This document shows, piece after piece, positions 56,130 to 64,000 of a DNA stretch of 64,000 bases (the first letter of the stretch is position 1; each line of letters opens with the position of its first letter). Made by a program: the position numbers and the translations under genes. The notes under the pieces were generated by a model that saw only the letters and a program-made list of their open reading frames with translations, did no database searches and was not told where the DNA came from. The stretch is from Lucinisca nassula. Lineage: Eukaryota > Mollusca > Bivalvia > Lucinida > Lucinidae. The DNA is taken from contig OY757010.1 in the NCBI GenBank assembly GCA_963580285.1, positions 69,531,659 to 69,595,658 on the forward strand, written 5' to 3'.

Positions 56130-56474
56130 CAGTCGAACTTCAATGGCTCGAACACCTTTGGGACCACTAAATTCTGTCCGAGACAGGGGAAGTTCGAGCC
56201 ACTGAGGTTACTATCAGGAGGCATAACGAGATACTTTTAGACATCTTTTCGGTATTCTATAATGAAAATGTATGCTGTGTGTACTCATTAGAATCGCCTC
56301 ATCGAGGCGATTCTAATGAGTACACACAGCATACATTTGCAAGATAAAAGACAAAAATCTCCTTAATTATCCCCACTGTTTCTTATGTAGAGGATTTCGC
56401 TAGGGACTCAAGAACGGGTTCGAATCATCCATTGTAAACGAGCCATCGGTGTTCGAGCCATCGAAGTTCTACTG
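56130..56474. mobile_element. 345-bp TA-target MITE inserted in the end of the satellite
   Basis: Left CAGTCGAACTTCAATGGCTC and, on the opposite strand, right CAGTAGAACTTCGATGGCTC: about 28 bp of terminal repeat with two mismatches, continuing GAACACC. TA flanks both sides (56,128-29 and 56,475-76). CAGT..ACTG tips and TA duplication suit a Tc1/mariner/pogo-type MITE. Satellite sequence resumes on the right (GATAGATAACAGTCAGAGAG). It carries a perfect hairpin at 56,266-56,338. Confidence 0.88.
56266..56338. repeat. Perfect 35-bp hairpin with 3-base loop (HP-A core)
   Basis: Bases 56,266-56,300 are exactly complementary to 56,304-56,338; the loop is ATC. The centre CGCCTC-ATC-GAGGCG, with GTACTCATTAGAAT and ATTCTAATGAGTAC arms, is the HP-A palindrome found in other MITEs. 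Here it sits inside a MITE with entirely different ends. Confidence 0.97.
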
Positions 56475-56669
56475 TACGTAGATAGATAACAGTCAGAGAG
56501 GTAGTTCTATTACAAGTACCCACAGTCTGTTTTTGAGTACAAATAAGGAAAATATGAATATTCATGTAAACCCCCCTTTTCTCTATACAAAGTGGATTTT
56601 AGAAGGGTGTTCAGCACACAGATTCACTGTTACCCTGCTGTAGCCTGACACCAGTCTCATGGAACTTTT
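56475..56669. repeat. Satellite remnant and half HP-A element
   Basis: GATAGATAACAGTCAGAGAG with GTAGTTCTATTA (56,480-56,512) is part of the last monomer. CAAGTACCCACAGTCTGTTT with GAGTACAAATAAGGAAAATA then matches the right half of an HP-A element. Confidence 0.7.
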
Positions 56670-56675
56670 AACCCA

Positions 56676-56890
56676 TAAAATCCCAATAAAAAGACACTTG
56701 TCGTCTGCTTTGTCATCTGCTGGTTTCCTTAAAAGTCCTTTTTTGCAACCAGTGTGGACCCAGATCAGACTGCTACTGTAGGAGCAGTCTGATCTGGGCC
56801 AACACTGTTCGCCTGTATTCAGAAACATTTTAAAAAGTTTATTAATTGCAAGAAGATTCAGCAGACGACATAAGCAAACGACATTTTCAG
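56676..56890. mobile_element. GTCGTCTGC-type MITE with HP-B palindrome
   Basis: CACTTGTCGTCTGCTTTGTC with ATCTGCTGGTTTCC on the left, and AAGATTCAGCAGACGACATA on the right. The palindrome AGTGTGGACCCAGATCAGAC / GTCTGATCTGGGCCAACACT spans 56,757-56,807 around CTACTGTAGGAG. The orientation is reversed compared with the copies at 25,196 and 60,705. Confidence 0.75.
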
Positions 56891-56999
56891 ATGTTGTTTT
56901 TTCTTGGCAGTTCTTGTAATAATCCAGTCAAAACCAAGGGTTATTATATCTGTGAGCTAATGGTCTGGTGGATCCTATTAGGAACTGGTTTCATTTAAC

Positions 57000-57200
57000 C
57001 CTTTTTGTATCAGAAACCCCTAAACAGGTATTTGGCAAACAGTGCAGGCCCAGTTGAGACATCGCAGAATGCGGCGTCTGATCAGGGCCTACACTGTTTG
57101 CAAAACGTTCAGCCATTTTCCAAAAAAACACAACCTGACACTCCTAAATTTTGAAATGAGCTACATTTAAGGAGGAAGATTCCATTTGGTACATAAAGGG
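57000..57200. mobile_element. TTAA-flanked MITE (M3) with HP-B palindrome
   Basis: TTAA at 56,996-56,999 and 57,201-57,204. Ends CCCTTTTTGTATCAG and the complement of CCCTTTATGTACC. Between GGTATTTG and GTTCAGCC lies GCAAACAGTGCAGGCCCAGT..GCCTACACTGTTTGC (57,036-57,102), exactly the part missing from M1. Confidence 0.85.
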
Positions 57201-57756
57201 TTAATAATCCAGTCAAAACCAAGGATTTCTTTATATTTGTGAACTATTGTTGACAGCTGCTACTGGTGAAAAATAATGTAGTAATTGGCATCATGCTTCC
57301 CTTCAATTTGTTTCTGAAAGGGCTATTTATAAATTTGGACCCTAATGCCAATAATAGCCTAGAATGGATGCCCATCGCCATTTTCTCAATAAGACGTGTT
57401 TAAAAATTTGAACAAAGAAAGCTTCTAGGGGTTAGTTAGACTGGAAACAGTCCATTCATTTAATCATTTCACTTAAAAGAATATGCTTATTAATTTTAAC
57501 CCAGCTCAAAAGCAATGACTGTCATCCCATAGCACCAAATGAATTGGAGATCAGAAAGTATTAGATTGGAGTAAAATTATAAATTCATTGCTAATACAAA
57601 TGAGAAGATATTGGTTAAACTTTTGGACTGATTCCAGTCTAGGGGTTAGTCTGCACAGTGGTACATCATTGATATTTGTTTATTGTTAAATGGCCCAGTC
57701 AACACTTTAGGTCATATCCAGCTAGTCAGTTTACCTAACCACACTTTTCTTATATA

Positions 57757-57934
57757 CAGTAAAATTCCACTATTAAGACCACCTAAAATTATGATTAATT
57801 CTGCTTTTAAGGGTGCACTTAATCTTTCTTTGTGTTTTCTGCCCACAGTGACCACCTTTGTGACTGTTCAAAAGTAGTCTTTAAGACCACTTTTGAACAG
57901 TCCCAAAGGTGGTCTTAATATACGAATTTTACTG
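57757..57934. mobile_element. 178-bp mariner-type MITE
   Basis: CAGTAAAATTCCACTATTAA, GACCACCT at the left, and AGGTGGTCTTAATATACGAA, TTTTACTG at the right, flanked by TA (57,755-56 and 57,935-36). Internally GACTGTTCAAAAGTAGTC pairs with GACCACTTTTGAACAGTC. In L (from 21,956) only the left terminal part is recognisable. Confidence 0.88.
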
Positions 57935-57935
57935 T

Positions 57936-58022
57936 ATTTATACATAAGCAGTTAACCAGTTCAGTGCACATTCTTTCACCGGACACTGACGACTGCCCTT
58001 CTTGAACCAGGGGAAAGGAGAG
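57936..58022 (-). mobile_element. SINE-D 3'-body fragment, minus strand
   Basis: The minus strand reads GGTTCAAGAAGGGCAGTCGT, GTGAAAGAATGTGCACTGAA and CTGGTTAACTGCTTATGTA, matching the body of the SINE at 29,739. Confidence 0.65.
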
Positions 58023-58026
58023 AATT

Positions 58027-58317
58027 GCCTCGATAGCTCAGTGGTAGAGCGTCCGCTTCGGGAATGGGAGGTCGCGGGTTCGATCCCCGGCCGCGCCATA
58101 CCAAAGGCGTGAAAAATGGTACTAGGAGCTCCCTTGGCTGACGCTCGCATTATCAGGGGTAGTCCTAGGAAGATAAATGAAGGCAGGTAAGTATTTGTTA
58201 GAGGATACTTTGTTTGTCGCAATAAAAGCTCTACAGAGCTTATGTTATTTGTTTCGAATATGGGACGTTAAATAAAGCTTCTTTATCTTTTTTTATCTTT
58301 ATCTTTATCTTTAATTG
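58027..58317 (+). mobile_element. tRNA-derived SINE with (CTTTAT)n tail
   Basis: GCCTCGATAGCTCAGTGGTA with GAGCG (A-box region) and GGTTCGATCCCCGGC (B-box) are well kept. The body has CCATACCAAAGGCGTGAAAA, GGTACTAGGAGCTC, then TATGGGACGTTAAATAAAGC and a TCTTTATC repeat tail. The head matches the SINE at 9,962, but the middle and tail differ, so they are subfamilies. Confidence 0.85.
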
Positions 58318-58757
58318 CCATTGAAAGGATTTCAGCATCATGCAACTTTAGGATCTTAGGTTCAAACTTTGCTCATTCCATAGACACAGGCCTAAGTAAA
58401 CAGTACAGACTCAGATGAGATATTTCATCAGAGTCCATACTGCCTGTGACTTGTCCAGCTATTTTGGACATAAATTGTACTTGTTCAAATATTCAGGTGC
58501 CCAAAGTAGAATTTTAGAAACATTACTGTGTTACATCTAAACAAAAAAGTATATATTCATGGTCATATATCCAGTAAAATTCTGCTATTAGTGAACTATT
58601 GTTTAGACTGACGTCACTTGACGTTACTGAAAATTATGTGACTTGTTGCTTTCATGAAGGTATGAAATACATTGTTTTCTATATGGTTACATTATGCTTT
58701 ACACTGATAATGTAAATATAAGACATTATGGACAATCAGCTTGTGAATACATTGCAT

Positions 58758-58990
58758 TTAACCCTTTTTGTACCAAATGGAATCTTCCTCCTCATATATA
58801 CCAGGAGTCCATTCCAAAATTAAGGGGTGTCAGGTTGTTTTTTCTTCAAAATTTATTTGAAAAATGGCACAAACAGTGTATGCCCTGATCAGACTCAGAC
58901 GCCGCAGAATGCGGCGTCTCCGCAGAATGCGGCGTCTGATCAGGGCCTGCAATGTTTGCCACCTACCGCTTTTGGGGTTTCCGGTACTTC
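58758..58990. mobile_element. TTAA-type MITE (M4) with enlarged HP-B palindrome
   Basis: TTAA (58,758-58,761), then CCCTTTTTGTACC; the other end CGCTTTTGGGGTTTCCGGTA has lost its TTAA. It is reversed relative to M1 and M3. The palindrome centre carries GCCGCAGAATGCGGCGTCTC followed by CGCAGAATGCGGCGTC, a duplicated loop. Confidence 0.75.
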
Positions 58991-60017
58991 CGGTGATTAT
59001 TTGTAAACCATTTGCATGTTTAATCATGCCATATCAGTTTTTTTTTTTTTATTTGAGAAAGACGATAAAATATTTCTTTATAACCCAAATGAGTGATAAA
59101 AATCTTCCTTCCATTGTTTAAGTGTCTCACTTAAACACTTGTTGAAATCGACACTTAACCATGATTTTTAATTGTTAAGTCTTAAAGATAATCATAAAGA
59201 TCTTGTAGTGTATTCCTGTTTTCATTCATCAGGCACACTTCAGTTCCACTTGGCTGAGTAATGTGGTTGTAGTGGTCATGTGCCATTCTAGTATCCCTTA
59301 TTGTTGTTTCACACCTAGATAGGATCAGATATGAGTTGTCCAATCAGCAGCCAGAAGGCAAAGCTATCAAATCCAGAGGGCTGGACGATATATACCTGTC
59401 AAAATACTGCTAAAATCCTCAGTAGGGTATTGAACAAATATTTGTGCTACTGAGAGGAAGCTATAGTATTCCTGTTTATAACTTTATGTAAAAATATAGT
59501 GAACTAACACAGCATTTGGAGAAAATTTACTTTTGAAAGCTGAAATTAATCTGACATTTGAAACGGAGGTTGCAGTTGATATTGAACTTAAATGGTTGAT
59601 CATGTGCTAATTTACTCTTAATTGCAATAGACTTTTCTACTATTTTGACATTTGTGGCTGCTGGTTTACTAAGGAATAGTGAAAACAGGAAAAGAGGAAA
59701 ACGAGACTAATTCTTATGTGAAAGAGAGTGCTATTCTAGAGCTACATTATGCTTTTAACAAGTTCAGAATCTGGGGATAGCAACAGCAGCAGAGTCTCAA
59801 TGTTACGTCAAGGTAGGAAACCAAAAGAAAAGAATGACTGTGGGTACTCATTAGAACCACTAAAGGTGGAAGTACTGATGGGTACCCCTCATATTAACAC
59901 CTCTTTGTGATGAATACCCGGTTAAACCCTGTGTCATAAACAGAGAAAAAAAAAAACAGTATTTTAATGTATACTCTGTAAACCCCAGTTCTCTTTGTTT
60001 GGCATGGGGTTTTCCTT

Positions 60018-60275
60018 CATGAAAATTGGCCTATATAATTCTGACCCCCTTGAACCCCACTTTTATATAGTAAAACTGCGTTAACAGGGGTGAACCTTAT
60101 TTCTGCACTAAAATATAGATTGTTGGTACTTGTTAGAATTACCTCATCGAGGCGGTTCTAAAGTGTACCCACAATCTATATTTTGAGCAGAAATAAGAAA
60201 AATATCACACATTTTTCATCTAAACTTTTTCGGTTTTTTTTTAGACAGTAAAATTCACAAAGTATTTGTATAATG
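60018..60275. mobile_element. MITE of the HP-A family, copy in R
   Basis: Orthologous to 24,539-24,801: CATGAAAATTGGCCTATATA to TTTGTATAATG with the same core. CATCGAGGCGGTTCTAAAGT and GAGCAGAAATAAGAAAAATA are nearer to the family consensus than in L. Confidence 0.8.
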
Positions 60276-60704
60276 ATTGTTTGAACTAATGTATGTTGAG
60301 GTAATTTGAAATTTTTAAAGACAAGTTAACCCTACAGATGATATCTTTGAAAACTCAGGACAATTACCCCAAAAATGTATAAAATGACAAAACTTTCCAG
60401 CAGAAATCAAGTTTGATCAAAATTAATTGAGGGCAGGTGCTTCACCAAGAAAAACCACATGTTGATGTTAGGCAACTGATTTCCCACTGATAATTGTTCA
60501 AGTGTTTGTGTTTGAACAAATCTGGTTGTATCACCTTTTTTGATTTATGTGTGTTTGGCTAAATATTTTTGCTGTGAGGCAAATTTTCATAACATGCACT
60601 TGTATTCATTGACCCTTTCACCCCCGAGTCTTTAATGGACTCTTCCATTTTTTTAATTTGAACATGTCCATGTCAGACCTGATGAAAGGCTGTGGCGGAG
60701 AAAA

Positions 60705-60906
60705 ACTACACCTAAAATGTCATCAACACATGTCGTCTGCTGAATCGTTTGTCAAACTTTTTAAAATATTTTTGAAAATAGTGTGGACACAGATCAGGCT
60801 GCTCCTGTAGGAGCAACGTTTGCAAACATGACTCTTAAAATTACTGGCAGATGACAAAGCAGACAACATTGTTGTGACTGGCATCTTATGGGTTAACAGT
60901 TAACGG
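60705..60906. mobile_element. GTCGTCTGC-type MITE, copy in R
   Basis: Orthologous to 25,196-25,396, with the same shortened palindrome (AGTGTGGACACAGATCAGGC, CTCCTGTAGGAGCAACG). Confidence 0.7.
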
Positions 60907-61565
60907 GATAATCTGGTTATTATTATTATCATAATGAGCAGTCTCATTTGTATCTACCCAATTAAATTACGTGTCTAGGCTGGAAAGACTTCTTGTGGTA
61001 GCATGGGGTTTGTATTATATAATGTACATGTGCAAACCACGATTCACAAGGCTACTGAAATATCCTAAAAATTCAGACACCATATTAATATTGCTTGAGG
61101 ACTATAATTCTCCTAAAATTTTAGCAAATTTGTTTCATGAACCAGCGAGGAGTCCAAACGTTGCAGTTGTGCTTAATCTTTATTTTAAGGCAAACAGAAA
61201 TGCCCAGTAGCATAATTTGATAAGAAGATTTTTATCTTCACTGAAGTAGATAATAAATAGTTCCTTGAGCACCGGCTGCCCGTGTTGACCGGAACGTAAA
61301 AACCTCAACTCAAACAAAACAAAAATAGTTCCTTGAATTTTATAATTTTGGGATGTTTGTAAAAATATGAAGGTAAATGCATCTTTTGCTCTGATTTGAA
61401 ATGATTGCATACGAAAAGTATCGGAATTCATCACCAATATCATTTTTCTCACACATGGCACACTTCCTTTCCTCCAAAGGAATGTTTTCCCAGCAACCAG
61501 TCTCAAGTGGGAGCCTATGGTTACTTAATCTGAACTTAAGCAATGTGGAACATTGTTTTTAGTTA

Positions 61566-61844
61566 CATCAAGTGAACAAGTCCTTGAAATGAAGACCCCC
61601 CTAAACCCCACTTTATATATAGAAAACTGGGGTTTATGGGGGTCTTCATTATTTTTCTTATTTCTGCTCCAATACATAGGTTGTGGGTACTCGTTAGAAC
61701 CGCCTCAATGAGGCGGTTCTAACGAGCACACACAACCTATGTTATGAGCATTTATAAGAAAAATTTGACAGATTTTCATCAGAAAAGTAGCCATTTTGGA
61801 GATGTGAAATATGCACTATGTCGTACGGGTGAGTTATCGTAATG
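61566..61844. mobile_element. MITE of the HP-A family inserted only in R
   Basis: L has TTTTTAATTAATTTGGTTAA; R has TTTTTAGTTA, then CATCAAGTGAAC...TATCGTAATG, then TTTGGTTAA. The core palindrome is the best kept in this family: ATAGGTTGTGGGTACTCGTT, AGAACCGCCTC-AAT-GAGG, CGGTTCTAACGAGCACACAC, AACCTAT. No target duplication longer than one base is seen. Confidence 0.8.
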
Positions 61845-62200
61845 TTTGGTTAAATAATTCTCAAAACTGCATGACATCATGTTTCAATTTTGTTTTCCTT
61901 TAGAGGATGACAGTACTTTTGTATACTACAGTTAAATATATAGATCAGACAAAGTTTTAGAAATTTGCAATTTGATCAATTTAGGGTTTTCATTAACTTA
62001 AATTCTTTATGTACAATGTCAACATGTCCTACACCTATTACACTGGATCCATTATGCCATTATATTCACCAAGAATCCTTACTATTTCACAGGAGTCTAT
62101 TACTGATCCAATGGCTTTCACACAGCAGACATCTATGAATATCATTTTTTAGGGTTATATCTCCCTGAAAGCATAGCCATTCACCTTAATACTGTTTTAA

Positions 62201-62402
62201 CCCATTTCAGACTGGAAATCCCTAAACAGGTAGCCTGTTAAACAGTGCAGGCCCAGATCAGACGCCAAAGAATGTTTGCTAAAAGTCTAAAAGTTCTGTC
62301 ATTTTCAAAAAAAAATGGTGAAAAAACAACCTGACATCTCTAAATTTTGAAATGGACTCCTGCTGTATATAAGGAGGAAGATTCCACTTGGTACTAAAAG
62401 GG
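62201..62402. mobile_element. TTAA-flanked MITE (M5) with half an HP-B palindrome
   Basis: TTAA at 62,197-62,200 and 62,403-62,406. Ends CCCATTTCAGACTGG and GGTACTAAAAGG. The palindrome keeps AAACAGTGCAGGCCCAGATC with AGACGCC, then jumps to TGTTTGCTAAAAG: the right arm is almost wholly deleted. Confidence 0.8.
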
Positions 62403-62776
62403 TTAATACTATTTATTGCATTTTGTATTAGTTTGTCCCTCTTCTGACCAACAACAGGGTGTATAAAATCTCCCTATTGATTGTTGAAGGACAATTGTAT
62501 CAACATTTCCTAACAACCAATTTAGGCTGTTTGAAGAAAATCACTGTTTATTTTCTGGCTTGTTTTCTGTTTATTTAGACAATTTACTTCAGTTGAAGGG
62601 CATAAATAAAGTAATTTGAGCTTGATTTATTAACAAAATTGATTTGTAAGATCAGAATAAAGGTCATCAAGTCCTGGCAAAGAGAGAGGGTTTTGTTCCA
62701 TCTGTTTTTTTTTGTGTGTTTGCATAGGCTTGTGCTGCAATCTTCAGTGTCCGACCATAAAATTCCTGTACTGAAA

Positions 62777-62843
62777 GCAAACAGTGTAGACCCTGATCAG
62801 ACGTAGCATTCTGCGGCTTCTGATCTGGGCCTACACTGTTTGC
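62777..62843. repeat. HP-B palindrome, copy in R
   Basis: GCAAACAGTGTAGACCCTGA to GCCTACACTGTTTGC, orthologous to 27,707-27,773. Confidence 0.85.
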
Positions 62844-62977
62844 CAAGCCAAACCCATGATTCCAGCCCAGATTCTACAGATACCCGGTAACCCTTTTATG
62901 CACTGCGATAAAATTCTATAAATATCAGTGATAGTCACATGGGCTCGAGCACTAACTGAGGTTTGGTCCTTATAACT

Positions 62978-63287
62978 TGTTTTTGGTTTTTGTTTGATTT
63001 GAGGTTTAACGTCCCCGTCAACACTGGAAAGCTCATTTTGGAGACGTTGCTTCCAATTTTGTGGGACTTTTACCCGACATTGAGATAAAATGACATATCA
63101 AGCCCTGTCGCCTAATGAAACCAATAGGGTTTATTGGCATGGACGGTCCACCTCGCACCGTGATTCATGGACAGGCTTAGATCCTCTAAGCGGTTTACCA
63201 GTACTAGTGTGCGGGCTGGATTCAGCTCTGCGTAGAAGCATCATGCAGCCCATATATTTCTTCAAGCCCCTATGGGCGGGGGCTGCT
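62978..63287 (-). mobile_element. Near-full-length SINE-2, minus strand, with 13-bp target duplication
   Basis: GGTCCTTATAACT is found at 62,965-62,977 and 63,288-63,300. Between them the minus strand reads CCCCCGCCCATAGGGGCTTG through GCGTAGAGCTGAATCC-like text and CAATAGGGTTTATTGG (complement) to GACGGGGACGTTAAACCTCA, then (AATCAAACAAAAACC). Retroposition is certain from the duplication. Confidence 0.93.
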
Positions 63288-63387
63288 GGTCCTTATAACT
63301 AAACAATCAACCCAAAAACATGTTGTGGGAACCATTTTTGTTAGAATTACATTATTGTGGTGATTCTGCCACACTGTACCTTGTGTT

Positions 63388-63580
63388 TAGTACCAGAAAC
63401 CCCAAAACCGGTAGCATGGCAAACAGGTCTGGCCCAGATTAGACGCCGCAGAACACGGCGTCTGATCAGGGCCTCCACTGTTTGCAAAAAGTTTAGCCAT
63501 TTCCAAATAAATTTTGAAGAAAACACAACCTGACACCCCTAACTTTTGAAATGGAATTCTGAGGTACACAAAATGGTTAT
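63388..63580. mobile_element. M-type MITE (M6) with HP-B palindrome, ends decayed
   Basis: TAGTACCAGAAACCCCAAAA at left; GAGGTACACAAAATGGTTAT at right, with TTAA lost on both sides. The palindrome centre GACGCCGCAGAACACGGCGT lies within GCAAACAGGTCTGGCCCAGA..CCTCCACTGTTTGC (63,419-63,484). Confidence 0.7.
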
Positions 63581-64000
63581 GAATGGCTGCTTCAAGTTTT
63601 GAACTGCCCCACACCAACCAAGGAAAAGGAAAGACAGTGTGTACCTTTAGGTCTAAGTATAATAATTATAATCTATTATAGGCTCTAAATACCCTATGAA
63701 AATATTGCTATATTTCTTGTTCCATCAATTATAATGATTATCTGTCATAAAAATGTCAGCGGAGGTTGACAACAATAAATCACCTGTCATGTACCAGCAA
63801 AGTGTATTATGTCATCAGAGAGTCTACCAACATGTAGCTACATACTTTACTTTTTATTGTCATGCCTATTAAAAAAAGTCTACTGAGCTGAACATTTAAC
63901 ACAGGCATGGTGATGTTATGAGGCAATAGTAATTGTATAGCTAAATAAAGAAATGACTCAATAAAAAAGGTATTACATGTATATATGATTTTTTGTTTGT

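Larger units (their letters stand above)
56930..63935 (+). repeat. Segmental duplication, copy R
   Basis: Collinear with copy L (see 21,579-30,925). R lacks both tRNA-bearing elements, the SINE-2 at 22,173 and the N1 MITE. It has its own insertions: M3, M5, an HP-A MITE at 61,566 and a reversed SINE-2 at 62,978. Similarity ends near 63,930 (CAGGCATGGTGATGTTATGA versus CAGGCATGGGGATGTTATAA, then divergence). By eye the aligned parts differ at several percent of bases. Confidence 0.9.

Overview
The window looks like intergenic or intronic DNA of a bivalve mollusc. The evidence is its repeat vocabulary: AAGGTCAAGGTCA-rich tandem units, GACCAAAATGGCCGCC units, GGACGTTAAA-tailed retroposons with (CAAA)n tails, tRNA-headed SINEs, short palindrome-bearing MITEs, and remains of Penelope-like and CR1/Jockey-like retroelements. 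I recognise no host protein-coding gene, no rRNA and no CRISPR array. Species cannot be named from this sequence alone. All boundaries were read by eye and may be off by a few bases unless a junction is stated exactly.

Layout. 0-6.3 kb: dispersed MITEs, one retroposon on the minus strand, and three kinds of tandem units. 6,363-17,952: one 11.6-kb DNA element with ~470-bp terminal inverted repeats and a 5-bp TGATA target duplication. It sits inside a tandem array whose remainder follows at 17,953-19,960, and it holds LINE, Penelope, SINE and minisatellite insertions. 20.7-30.9 kb: a block (copy L) repeated in direct orientation at 56.9-63.9 kb (copy R). 31,312-33,287: a 23-bp minisatellite. 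35,139-56,129: a ~21-kb satellite of 87/91-bp monomers containing GATA, ending in a MITE that carries a perfect 35-bp hairpin.

How parts relate. L and R act as natural with/without comparisons, because each lacks insertions the other carries. They show that L contains two copies (22,724-23,869 and 28,375-30,839) of a TA-target DNA element carrying several different tRNA-like sequences, four kinds of which are followed at once by an oligo-T run like a pol III terminator. This element is the best candidate here for something undescribed. The same comparison shows retroposons with 13-15-bp target duplications. Two families of long palindromes recur inside several unrelated MITE families. In the satellite, a 33-monomer block (2,967 bp) is tandemly duplicated with only a few substitutions, and an older, partial third copy lies upstream.
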